From: Odocoileus virginianus
Lineage: Eukaryota > Chordata > Mammalia > Artiodactyla > Cervidae
NCBI RefSeq assembly: GCF_023699985.2
Contig: NC_069678.1
Coordinates: 66,272,798-66,336,797 of the forward strand
Length of the DNA: 64,000 bases
Reading direction: 5' to 3'
Below, one piece after another: positions 30,600 through 40,965 of the stretch (the stretch's first letter is position 1; each line of letters opens with the position of its first letter). Below the pieces are notes generated by a model. The model was given only the letters and a program-made list of their open reading frames with translations. It was not told the DNA's origin and ran no database searches. The position numbers and the translations under genes are program-made.

Positions 30600-31560
30600 G
30601 CTACGGACGGAGACCCGTCCTGGGAAGGGAGTCTTAATAGAGGAAGTTTCCAATCACCAGGAAACCCTCGCACTGGCGGACTGGGGGAAGTTTTTGGCAA
30701 TCTAACTGGGAGGAAAAATTAAACAAGGCCCACAGATTACGTGCCTAAAAGCAACTCCCAGCAGAAAAGTATCCCAGACGCCCGTACCCGCCAGCAACAA
30801 GCGGGGGCGGAACAGAGAGGAGAGGGCGGCATTGCTTAAGGTAAGGACCAGCCTGAAGACCCTGAGAGCAATCGGAGGGAGCTTTTTTAAACTGTGGGAT
30901 AGCAAGGGACAAAATTAACCAGCCCAAACACACTGCCGGCGGTTTGCAAAACAGAGGGACTGAGAAACTCCAGAGAAGAGCCGGCCCATCCCCGCTGGAG
31001 GTAGGAGGCAGGGGGGAGGGGAAAAGGGCAAACTCAGCCCCTGAGAAGCCACCCCCTCCCACACTGCAAACAGGCCCCCGGTTCCTATCTAAAGACTTCC
31101 TGAGACTGGCGGTGCACGCTGGGGCCGCGGAGGGAAAAAGCGCGCCGCATCCGGGGAGAGTGCGCCCAAGCCTCTGGCTGCCTGGGCCGCTCGCCGCGGA
31201 GGGAAAAGGCTCGCCGCATCCACGGAGAGTGCGCCCAAGCCTCTGGCTGCCTGAACCGATCAGGGGAAGGCACAAAACGCAGGCGCAACCAAGTCCGCGC
31301 TTTTGTGGAGTACCCGAAAACTTGAACCGCACTCAACGCAGGGCCCGCTCCATATAGAGCAGCCGGGAGCCTGAGCAGTGCAGACGGGTAAAACACTGAC
31401 ACCCGTGAGCGGGGCAAACCCAGTGTGGCCGGAACACGGTGAGTGCTATCCGCACAGAGCGGTATCTGTCTGCAGCGCCCCGCCCTCCCCGTAGCAGGAC
31501 TGAACTGAACTAGCGAACCTAAATAAGAGATCACCTCCATCCGCCTGTGTCAGGGCGGAA
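30600..31560. other. CpG-rich island within the L1 5' UTR
   Basis: The densest CpG stretch of the window by eye (gcgcgccgcatccgggg-type sequence near 31140), while the surroundings are CpG-poor. Because methylated CpGs decay, retained CpGs suggest a fairly recent insertion. Exact counts were not computed. Confidence 0.7.
31125..31262 (+). repeat. 69-bp tandem pair in the L1 5' UTR
   Basis: Units 31125-31193 and 31194-31262 both start CCGCGGAGGGAAAA and share GAGTGCGCCCAAGCCTCTGG. The period is 23 codons, so every frame is preserved across it. Similar monomer-like 5' UTR repeats drive some mammalian L1 promoters. Confidence 0.85.
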
Positions 31561-33031
31561 ATTAGACACCGAAGAGACGGCAAACAGAAGCCAAATAAAC
31601 AAAGGGAACCGCTTCAGAAAGGACCGGTGCAACAGATTAAAATCCCTGAAGGTAACACCGACTACACCGGAAGGGGCCTGTAGATATCGAGAAGTGTAAG
31701 ATGGAAAGAGGAGCTATCTGAAATTGAACTGAACCTACACTGACCACAACAACTCCAGAGAAATTCCTGGATATATATGTATATATTTTTTTTAATTAAA
31801 AATTTTTTTTCCTTTTTTTTATTTTTTCTCTTTTATTTTCTTTTAAAATTCCCTATTACTCCCCCATTACTCCTCAACTTTCATTTTCATATTTTTACGA
31901 TTTTTTTAATTAGGGAAAAAATTTTTTTTTCTTTTTCTTGTTTTTCTCTCCTATTTCCTTTTAAAGTCCTCTAATACTCCTCTATTATTCCTTAATTTTC
32001 ATTTTTATTTCACTATAACTTTGCCAAAAAAAAAGAGAGAGAAACCCTATTTTTAAACCGAACTTCATATATATTTCTAAATTTTTTTTGTGTTTGTGTT
32101 TTTAAATATTGTATTTCAAAGAGTCTAACCTCTACACTAGATTTTTAATCTTTGTTTTTCAGTATGTGATATAAATTTTGGACATTTAAGAATCCAATAT
32201 TCAGTTCCCATTTCTATTCAGGAGTGTGGTGATTACTCTCCCACTTTTGACTCTCTGTTTTCTACCTCAGAACACTTCTATTTCCTCCTTTCCCCTTCTC
32301 TTCCCAATCCAATTTTGTGAATATTTGTGGGTGTCTGGGCTACAGAGAACACTTTGGGAACAGATAACTGCATAGATCTGTCTCTCTCCTCTTGAGTCCC
32401 CTTTTTCTCCTCCTCCTCACCTCTATCTCCTTCCTCCCTCTCCTATTCTTCATGTAACTCTGTGAACCTCTCTGGTTGTCTCTCACGGTGGAGAATCTTT
32501 TCACCATTAACCTAGAAGTTTTATTATCAGTGCTGTATAGTTGGAGAAGTCTTGAGACTATTGGAAGAATAAAACTGAAATCCAGAGGCAGGAGACTTAA
32601 GCCCAAAACTTGAGAAAACCAGAAAACTCCTGACTACACGGAACATTAAGGAATAAGAGACCATCCAAAAGCCTCCATACCTACACCAAAACCAACCACC
32701 ACCCAAGAGCCAATAAGCTCCAGTACAAGACATACCACGCAAATTCTTTAGCAACGCAGGAACATAGACCTGAGTGTCAACATACAGGCTGTCCAAAGTC
32801 ACACCTAACACATAGACCCATGGCAAAACTCATTACTGGACACTCCATTGCACTCTAGAGAGAAGAAATCCAGTTCCACGCACCAGAACGCTGACACAAG
32901 CTTCCCTAACCAGGAAACCTTGACAAATCAATCGTCCAACCCCACCCACTGGGTGAAACCTCCACAATAAAAAGGAACCACGGACCACAAGAATACAGAA
33001 AGCCCACTCCAGACACAGCAATCTAAACAAG

Positions 33032-33958
33032 ATGAAAAGGCAGAGAAATACCCATCAGGTAAAGGAACATGAAAAAAGCCCACCAAATCAAACAAAAGAG
33101 GAGGAAATAGGGAATCTACCTGAAAAAGAATTTAGAATAATGATAATAAAAATGATCCAAAATCTTGAAAACAAAATGGAGTTACAAATAAATAGCCTGG
33201 AGACAAAGATTGAGAAGATGCAAGAAAGGTTTAACAAGGACCTAGAAGAAATTTTAAAAAGTCAATTAAAAATTAATAATGAAATAAATGAGATCAAAAA
33301 CACTCTGGAGGGAACCATGAGTAGAATAACAGAGACAGAAGATAGGATAAGTGAGTTAGAAGATAAAATGGTGGAAATAAATGAAGCAGAGAGGAAAAAA
33401 GAAAAAAGAATCAAAAGAAATGAGGACAACCCCAGGGACCTCTAGGACAATGTGAAATGCCCCAACATTCGAATCATAGGAGTCCCAGAAGAAGAAGACA
33501 AAAAGAAAGGCCATGAGAAGTTACTCGAGGAGATAATAGCTGAAAACTTCCCTAAAATGGGGAAGGAAATAGCCACCCAAGTCCAAGAAACCCAGAGAGT
33601 CCCAAACAGGATAAACCCAAGGTGAAACACCCCAAGACACATATTAATCAAATTGACAAAGATCAAACACAAAGAAGAAATATTAAAAGCAGCAAGGGAG
33701 AAACAACAAATAACACACAAAGGGATTCCCATAAGGATAACAGCTGATCTATCAATAGAAACCCTTCAGGCCAGAAGGGAATGGCAGGACATACTTAAAG
33801 TAATGAAAGAGAATAACCTACAACCTAGATTACTCTACCCAGCAAGGATCTCATTCAGATATGAAGGAGAACTCAAAAGCTTTACAGACAAGCAAAAGCT
33901 GAGAGAATTCAGCACCACCAAACCAGCTCTTCAACAAATACTAAAGGATCTTCTCTAG
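33032..33958 (+). pseudogene. L1 ORF1, full frame with two nonsense codons
   Basis: 309 codons in a single frame from ATG at 33032 to TAG at 33956-33958. There are internal stops at 33443-33445 (TAG where the other L1 copy has Trp, TGG) and 33623-33625 (TGA where the other copy has Arg, CGA). Residues 1-137 hold the charged N-terminus and heptad coiled coil (MELQINSLETKIEKMQERFN). Later parts contain the RRM region (IRIIGVPEEE...) and C-terminal domain (LQARREWQDILKVMKENNLQ, LQPRLLYPARISF). No frameshift is seen. The normal product binds L1 RNA as a trimer in cytoplasmic particles. Confidence 0.92.
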
Positions 33959-34009
33959 ACAGGAAACACAGAAAGGTGGTATAAACGTGAACCCCAAACA
34001 ACAAAATAA

Positions 34010-37000
34010 ATGGCAACGGGACCATACCTATCAATAATTACCTTAAATGTAAATGGGTTGAATGCCGCAACCAAAAGACAAAAGCTGGCTGAATGGATCC
34101 AAAAGCAAGACCCCTATATATGCTGTCTACAAGAGACCCACCTCAAAACAAAGGACACATACAGACTAAAAGTGAAGGGCTGGAAAAAAAATATTCCACG
34201 CAAACGGAGACCAAAAGAAAGCAGGGGTTGCAATACTCATATCAGATAAAATAGACATTCAAATAAAGGCTGTGAAAAGAGACAAAGGACACTACATAAT
34301 GATCAAAGGATCAATCCAAGAAGATATAACAATTATAAATATATATGCACCCAACATAGGAACACCGCAATATTTAAGGCAAATGCTAACGAGTATGAAA
34401 GAGGAAATTAATAGTAACACAATAATAGTAGGAGACTTTAATACCCCACTCACAACTATGAATAGATCAACTAAACAGAAAATGAAGAAGGAAACACAAA
34501 CTTTAAAGGACACAATGGACCAGCTAGACCTAATTGACATCTATAGGAAGTTTCACCCCAAAACAATCAGCTTCACCTTTTTCTCAAGTGCACACGGAAA
34601 CTTCTCCAGAATAGATCACATCCTGGGCCATAAATCTAGTCTTGATAAATTCAAAAAAATTGAAATCATTCCAGTCATCTTTTCTGACCACAGTGCAGTA
34701 AGATTAGATCTCAATTACAGGAAAAAAATTATTAAAAATTCAAACATGGAGGCCAAACAACACGTTTCTGAATAACCAAAAAATCATAGAAGAAATAAAA
34801 AAAGAAAATATGCATAGAAATGAATGAAAATGAAAACACAACAACCCAAAACCTATGGGACACTGTAAAAGCAGTGCTGAGGGGAAGATTCATAGCATTA
34901 CAGGCCTACCTCAAGAAACAAGAAAAAAGTCAAATAAATAACCTAACTCTACACCTAAAGCAACTAGAGAAGGAAGAAATGAAGAACCCTAGGGTTAGTA
35001 GAAGGAAAGAAATCTTAAAAATTAGGGCAGAAATAAATGCAAAAGAAACGAAAGAGACCATAGCAAAAATTAACAAAGCTAAAAGCTAGTTTTTTGAAAA
35101 AATAACAAAATTGACAAACCATTAGCAAGACTCATTAAGAAACAAAGAAGAACCAAATTAACAAAATTAGAAACGAAAATGGAGAGATCACAACAGACAA
35201 CACTGAAATACAAAGGATTATAAGAGACTACTACCAGCAGCTCTATGCCAATAAAATGGACAACTTGGATGAAATGGACAAATTCTTAGAAAAGTATAGC
35301 TATCCAAAACTGAACCAGGAAGAAATAGAAGATCTTAACAAACCCATCACAAGCAAGGAAATCGAAACTGTAATCAGAAATCTTCCAGCAAACAAAAGCC
35401 CAGGAACAGATGGCTTCACAGCTGAATTCTACCAAAAATTTAGAGAAGAGCTAACACCTATCGTACACAAACTCTTCCATAAAATTGCAGAAGAAGGTAA
35501 ACTTCCAAACTCATTCTATGAGGCCACCATCACCCTAATTCCAAAACCAGACAAAGATGCCACAAAAAAAGAAAACTACAGGCCAATATCACTGATGAAC
35601 ATATATGCAAAAATCCTTAACAAAATTCTAGCAAACAGAATCCAACAACATATTAAAAAAAAATCATACACCATGACCAAGTGGGCTTTATCCCAGGAAT
35701 GCAAGGATTCTTTAATATCCGCAAATCAATCAATGTAATACACCACATTAACAAATTGAAAGATAAAATCCGTATGATTATCTCAATAGATGCAGAAAAA
35801 GCCTTTGACAAAATTCAACATCCATTTATGATTAAAACTCTCCAGAAAGCAGGAATAGAAGGAACATACCTCAACATAATAAAAGCTATATATGACAAAC
35901 CCACAGCAAGCATCACCCTCAATGGTGAAAAATTGAAAGCATTTCCCCTGAAATCAGGAACAAGACAAGGGTGCCCACTCTCACCACTACTATTCAACAT
36001 AGTTTTGGAAGTGTTGGCCACAGCAATCAGGGCAGAAAAAGAAGTAAAAGGAATCCAGATAGGAAAAGAAGTGAAACTCTCTGTTTGCAGATGACATGAT
36101 CCTCTACATAGAAAACCCTAAAGACTCTACCAGAAAATTACTAGAGCTAATCAATGAATACAGTAAAGTTGCAGGATATAAAGTTAACACACAGAAATCT
36201 CTTGCATTCCTATACACTAACAATGAGAAAACAGAAAGAGAAATTAAGGAAACAATACCATTCACCATTGCAACAAAAAGAATAAAATACTTAGGAGTAT
36301 ATCTACCTAAAGAAACAAAAGACATATATTTTCTACATATAGAAAATATACATATAAAATACACTATAAAACACTGATGAAAGAAATCAAAGAGGACATA
36401 AACAGATGGAGAAATATACCATGTTCATGGATTGGAAGAATCAATATTGTCAAAATGGCTATACTACCCAAAGCAATCTATAGATTCAATGCAATCCCCA
36501 TCAAACTACCAACGGTATTTTACACTGAACTAGAACAAATAATTTCACAATTTGTATGGAAATACAAAAAGCCTCGAATAGCCAAAGTAACCTTGAGAAA
36601 GAAGAATGGAACTGGAGGAATCAACCTGCCTGACTTCAGACTCTACTACAAAGCCACAGTCATCAAGGCAGTATGGTACTGGCACAAAGACAGAAATATA
36701 GATCAATGGAACAGAATAGAAAGCCCAGAGATAAATCCACGAACCTATGGTCACCTTATCTTCGACAAAGGAGGCAAGGATATACAATGGAAAAAAGACA
36801 ACCTCTTTAGCAAGTGGTGCTGGGAAAACTGGTCAACCACTTGTAAAAGAATTAAACTAGAACACTTTCTAACACCATACACAAAAATAAACTCAAAATG
36901 GGTTAAAGATCTAAATGTAAGACCAGAAACTATAAAACTCCTAGAGGAGAACATAGGCAAAACACTCTCTGACATAAATCACAGCAGGATCCTCTATGAC

Positions 37001-37835
37001 CCACATCCCAGAATTTTAGAAACAAAAGCAAAAATAAACAAATGGGACCTAATGAAACTTAAAAGCTTTTGCACAACAAAGGAAACTATAAGCAAGGTGT
37101 AAAAAAAAGCCCTCAGATTGGGAGAAAATAATAGCAAATGAAACAACAGACAAAGGAGTAATCTCAAAAATATACAAGCAACTCCTGCCCCTCAACTCCA
37201 GAAAAATAAATGACCCAATCAAAAAATGGGCCAAAGAACTCAACAGACATTTCTCCAAGGAAGACATACGGATGGCAAAAAAACACATGAAAAGATGCTC
37301 AACATCACTCATTATCAGAGAAATGCAAATCAAAACCACAATGAGGTACCATTACACGCCTGTCAGGATGGCTGCTATCCAAAAGTCTACAAGCAATAAA
37401 TGCTGGAGAGGGTATGGAGAAAAGGGAACCCTCTTACACTGTTGGTGGGAATGCAAATTAGTACAGCCACTCTGGAAAACAGTGTGGAGATTTCTTAAAA
37501 AGCTGAAAGTAGAACTGCCATATGACCCAGCAATCCCACTTCTGGGCATACACACCGAGGAAACCAGATCTGAAAGAGACACGTGCACCCCAATGTTCAT
37601 CGCAGCACTGTTTATAATAGCCAGGACATGGAAGCAACCTAGATGCCCATCAGCAGATGAATGGATGAGGAAGCTGTGGTACATATACACCATGGAATAT
37701 TACTCAGCCATCAAAAAGAATTCATTTGAATCAGTTCTAATGAGATGGATGAAACTGGAGCCCATTATACAGAGTGAAGTAAGCCAGAAAGATAAAGACC
37801 ATTACAGTATACTAACACATATATATGGAATTTAG
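34010..37835 (+). pseudogene. L1 ORF2 (endonuclease-reverse transcriptase), multiply frameshifted
   Basis: The start is ATG 34010, peptide MATGPYLSIITLNVNGLN. The endonuclease keeps CLQETH, GDFNTPL, SRIDHILGHK and SDHS. The RT keeps SIDAEKAFDKIQHPF (motif A) and TRQGCPLSPLLFN (motif B). FADD (36084-36095) is put out of frame by a loss of about 2 bp just upstream (36078-36082). The first break is at an A8 run near 34187-34195. Open pieces alternate between two frames at 34010, 34272, 34820, 35256, 35681, 36096, 36377 and 37272. The C-terminus ends HIYGI at 37835. No functional enzyme can be made. Confidence 0.93.
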
Positions 37836-38190
37836 AAAGATGGTAATGATAACCCTATATGCAAAACACAAAAAGAGACTCAGATGTATAGAACAGACTT
37901 GTGGACTCTGTGGGAGAAGGCGAGGGTGGGATGCTTCAAGAGAACAGCATCGAAACATGTATATTATCTAGGGTGAAACAGATGACCAGCCCAGGTTGGA
38001 TGCATGAGACAAGTGCTCGGGCCTGGTGCACTGGGAAGACCCAGAGGGATCGGGTGGAGAGGGAGGTGGGAGGGGGGATCGGGATGGGGAATACATGTAA
38101 ATCCATGGCTAATTCATTTCAATGTATGACAAAAACCACTGCAATGTTGTAAAGTAATTAGCCTCCAACTAATAAAAATAAATGGAAAAA
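37836..38190 (+). other. L1 3' UTR and poly(A) tail
   Basis: A G-rich stretch (38050-38090, 'gagggaggtgggagggggga') precedes 'ctccaactaataaaaataaa' and an A tail of about 9 nt merging with the TSD. G-rich 3' UTR tracts are typical of mammalian L1s. Confidence 0.85.
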
Positions 38191-38205
38191 AAAATCACCA
38201 ATAAG
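38191..38205 (+). repeat. 3' target-site duplication of the plus-strand L1
   Basis: AAAATCACCAATAAG, identical to 30377-30391. The host L1 sequence continues after it. Confidence 0.95.
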
Positions 38206-38330
38206 ATATCACAGTTCTAAATTTGTGTACATCTAATAACATAGCTTCAAAAACATGCAACAGAAACTAACAGAAATAAACAGAGAAACAGGCTGATCCA
38301 TAATTATGTGATGGATAACATATGAGTCCA

Positions 38331-38789
38331 TGCTCATACTGCTCATCACATGACAGACAAACAAATCGAGAAACGTGTTGTTGAGGCAAGGAATAGCAAT
38401 TTGTTCGTTTTTGTTTGTTTGTTTTTTTTTTTTAAACAAAAAGGGGAGGTGAGGAGGTAAGATAGTAAAGAGGCAATAAGATTTTGCAAGTATTTTCTCC
38501 TTCTGGCCAGACTCCAGAATGTGTTAATTTTCCCTGTCCTGTAGCCATTCACAAGTGGGTCTGGTCAGGATATTTTCTGTTAGTTAATGATAGGTATTTT
38601 AGCTTGTCAGGGTTCCTAGGATAGGCCATTATATATAGTTTAAGCTATAGGCAACATTACTTTAGTGATTAACTTGTAGCAAAAGCAGTAGACTACAAAG
38701 GTTAAAGTACAAGAAACAGATGAAATATGGAGTCAGATTTGTTTTTACCATTACAAATACAGTGAAATATTTTTAAATAAACACTTCTT
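38331..38789. mobile_element. Unassigned, possibly LTR-derived DNA
   Basis: Includes a T/A-rich block (38400-38440) and 'gccagactccagaatgtgtt', 'aaagcagtagactacaaagg', 'gagtcagatttgtttttacc'. The wording resembles ruminant ERV LTR sequence I have seen, but the assignment is weak. No gene is present. Confidence 0.3.
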
Positions 38790-38799
38790 ATAAATAGAA

Positions 38800-39005
38800 A
38801 GCGTCCCCTGTAGCTCATTCAGTAAAGAATGTGCCTGCAATGCAGGAGAGCCAAGTTCGATCCCTGGGTTGGAAAGATCCCCTCGGGGAGGGCATGGCAA
38901 TCCACTCCAGTATTCTTGCCTGGAGATTCCCATGGACAGAGGAGCCTGGCAGGCTACAGTCCACGGGGTTGCAAGAGTCAGACACAACTGAGAGACTAAA
39001 CCACC
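38800..39005 (+). mobile_element. Bov-tA SINE
   Basis: Sense copy 'gcgtcccctgtagctcattc' to 'gagagactaaaccaccacc'. Flanks ATAAATAGAA (38790-38799) and ATAAATAATAGAA (39012-39024) look like a TSD with a short insertion. Confidence 0.9.
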
Positions 39006-39424
39006 ACCATCATAAATAATAGAAGAAGCAAATAAAAATCATCAGGTATGATAAATAAGCAATGCAGTAATGAATATTACCTAAATGACTTGTACAATAC
39101 ATTGAGTGGAGTCCATGCCTTCAGCAAGAAACATTCCCAGTGACTGCAGCCCAGAAGCCCTTCACAGTTGATCAGCCAGTGTTGACAAGAGAAGTTTACT
39201 TGGTAGTTGTATGTTTTCTCCCTTGTGGGAGGCTGATGGTAACACTGCTCTATCTGTGTTCTGTGAGGAATGAAGAAACATTCCCTTAAGCCTCTATGGC
39301 AGTTTGTAGATGAATACAAACAATCTCTGTGAAATCACATAATGGTAACAAGTAATAGAAAACATTAATGCTAAGCTTCATGTTTCAGTTGAAACAACAG
39401 TGTTAACTAAAGTGTGTATGATGC
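39006..39424. other. Unassigned DNA
   Basis: No repeat or gene recognised. Confidence 0.4.
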
Positions 39425-39575
39425 CAAGATCATGGACTTGGTGGCCAGACACACTCAGTTCTAGTTCCAAAACTACCACAGACCAACTGGAATATCAAAT
39501 TAACATTTAACCTTTCTGAGACTTTGTTTCTTCATCATGAAATAGAGACAATAATAGCTATAATGATTACCTGTA
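39425..39575 (+). mobile_element. MIR SINE
   Basis: 'gatcatggacttggtggcca', 'cctttctgagactttgtttc' and 'atcatgaaatagagacaata' match the sense MIR. Confidence 0.7.
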
Positions 39576-39774
39576 GATGGACAGGCTGATCAGAAAAGGC
39601 TGAGCTCTAGAATGTGCTAGACCAACCTAATAAAGATAGTTGGTGAGAGCAAAGACAAACACAGTACTTTTGCAGATTTTTAAGATCCAACGCCCTGAAA
39701 TCAGCAATCGATAGTTTCAGTCAGTGCGTTGCAGATGTGGCAAAAGAAGAAAACTTGAATATATTTGTATAGTT

Positions 39775-40222
39775 ACAGTCAACTAAAAAAGATGCATAAG
39801 GTGAGAGTTGCGAGTTAAGTACTATTGAGGGCCAAATGAAGACTGCAGCACGGGAGATAGCATCTCAGCTCTGAGAAACTGTTCAAAAGTGGAGCAGGGG
39901 AAGGCCAATGTATATGATTTTGGTGAAGGAGAAGTTCAATGCAATCAAGTGCTTATTTTACAAAAGGTTTTCTGCTAGTCTTGAGTTGATGTCACCATGA
40001 AGGGATTGAGTGTTTTCCTAGATATGAAGAGTTGCAAGGACTTGGATCATGAAATTAGTTTCTGAAAGTATCTAACTATCTAAGGACCTGTTCCATCAGT
40101 TTCTGTGGAGAACACCCTAAACTCCCATCAGGGCATGTTGAAGGCCAACAGCTGCAGTAGCATAGGGTTTAGTTTTTGTAGAGGCAGATGGCAAATGCCT
40201 TTGGCAAGCACCAGTTTGCAGT
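39775..40222 (+). mobile_element. Ruminant LTR-like remnant (copy B)
   Basis: Shares blocks in order with copy A (640-1360): 'tatgattttggtgaaggag', 'cctagatatgaagag', 'catgttgaaggccaacagc'. It shares its start ('gagttaagtactattgaggg') with copy C ('gagttaaattttatttgggg'). Truncated by a BovB tail at 40223. Confidence 0.55.
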
Positions 40223-40302
40223 AAAGGACTGGGAAGCCTGGCATGCTGCATCCCTTGGGGCAACAAAGAGTCAGACATGACTTAGCAACTGAACAGCAAC
40301 AA
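40223..40302 (+). mobile_element. BovB 3' tail fragment
   Basis: 'gactgggaagcctggcatgc', 'caacaaagagtcagacatga' and the 'aactgaacagcaacaa' tail, sense orientation, about 80 bp. Confidence 0.8.
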
Positions 40303-40445
40303 TAGTTGTGGTTGACATTACTTAAAATTTTCCACAATGTGACAAAAAATGAAGAGAAAAATTCTGGACCAGATTCTAAAATCCTTATCAAAGATGAGTT
40401 CTCTGTAAGTCAGCAGATGATGATAAGGTGCAGTTTGAATGTTAT

Positions 40446-40643
40446 GAAAGTGTTAATCACTTAGTTGTGTCTAACTCTTTGTGACCCTAACAGACTGAAG
40501 CCTGACAGGCTCCTCTGTCCATAGGAGTCTCCAGGCAAGAATAGTGGAGTGAGTTGCTATGCTTTTCTCAGGGATCTTCCAACCCAGGGACTGAACCCAG
40601 GTCTCCTGAATTCCAGGCAAATTCTTTACCATCTGAGCCACGA
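40446..40643 (-). mobile_element. Bov-tA SINE
   Basis: Antisense copy from 'gtgttaatcacttagttgtg' to 'accatctgagccacgag'. It lies between LTR copies B and C. Confidence 0.9.
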
Positions 40644-40837
40644 GATTAATATGGATGTTGAAATTTTTTAAATGTACAACATGAAAGTTGTGAGTTAAAT
40701 TTTATTTGGGGCAAAATGAGAACTGCAGCCCAGGAGACAGCATTTCAGATAGTTCTGAGAAACTGCTCTGAGGACTTGAGGGGGGATCTATGATATATAG
40801 GAGTTTTGCAACAAAGGGCAGGTAGTCAGAATATCCA

Positions 40838-40965
40838 GTTAAGCCTCTGCCTTGCAATGCAGGGGATGCAGTTTCAATCCCTGGTGGGGAGCTAGATACC
40901 ACATGCTTGGCAGCCAAAACAAAACAAAACAAAAAACTGCTATTAATTAAAGAAAACCAGATATC
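40838..40965 (+). mobile_element. CHR-type SINE, 5'-truncated
   Basis: 'gttaagcctctgccttgcaa', 'tgcagtttcaatccctggtg' and an (AAAAC)n tail at about 40915-40937. Sense orientation, nested in LTR copy C. Confidence 0.8.

Larger units (their letters stand above)
30392..33031 (+). promoter_or_regulatory. L1 5' UTR / internal promoter region
   Basis: It carries CAAGATGGCGG at 30405-30415, a strong YY1-type motif about 14 bp from the L1 5' end, as in other mammalian L1s. It has a CpG-dense stretch (about 30600-31560) and a 69-bp tandem pair (31125-31262). An AT/poly(T)-rich part (31770-32130) and a plain spacer to ORF1 follow. Promoter activity is inferred from family knowledge. Confidence 0.7.
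30392..38190 (+). mobile_element. Near-full-length bovine L1 (L1_BT-type) with perfect TSD
   Basis: A 7.8-kb sense element with a complete 5' end ('gagggggaggagccaagatg'), a 2.64-kb 5' UTR with a CpG-rich first kilobase, ORF1 (33032-33958), a 51-bp inter-ORF gap, ORF2 (34010-37835), a 3' UTR and a poly(A) tail from 38186. The 15-bp TSD (30377-30391/38191-38205) is perfect, so this is a standard target-primed insertion into an older L1. ORF1 has two stop codons and ORF2 at least seven frame changes, so it cannot move by itself. Confidence 0.96.
28975..38330 (+). mobile_element. Ancient L1 ORF2 fragment hosting three nested insertions
   Basis: Host segments are about 28975-29107, 29523-29778, 30337-30391 and 38191-38330. 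Joined by eye they follow old L1 ORF2 endonuclease-region DNA: 'ttatcacattaaatgtaatc', 'aaaagatgcatcttaaata', 'gtacatatcaggcaaagtag', 'tgtgtacatctaataacata' and 'aacagaaactaacagaaat' are in the expected order. Nested inside are BovB (-) 29108-29522, BovB (+) about 29779-30336 and L1 (+) 30392-38190. This dates the host fragment as oldest. Confidence 0.7.

Noticed and set aside
30944..31357. 137-codon plus-strand frame as a GC-rich first exon
   Set aside because: It lies wholly in the L1 5' UTR CpG-rich segment; stop depletion is explained by base composition.
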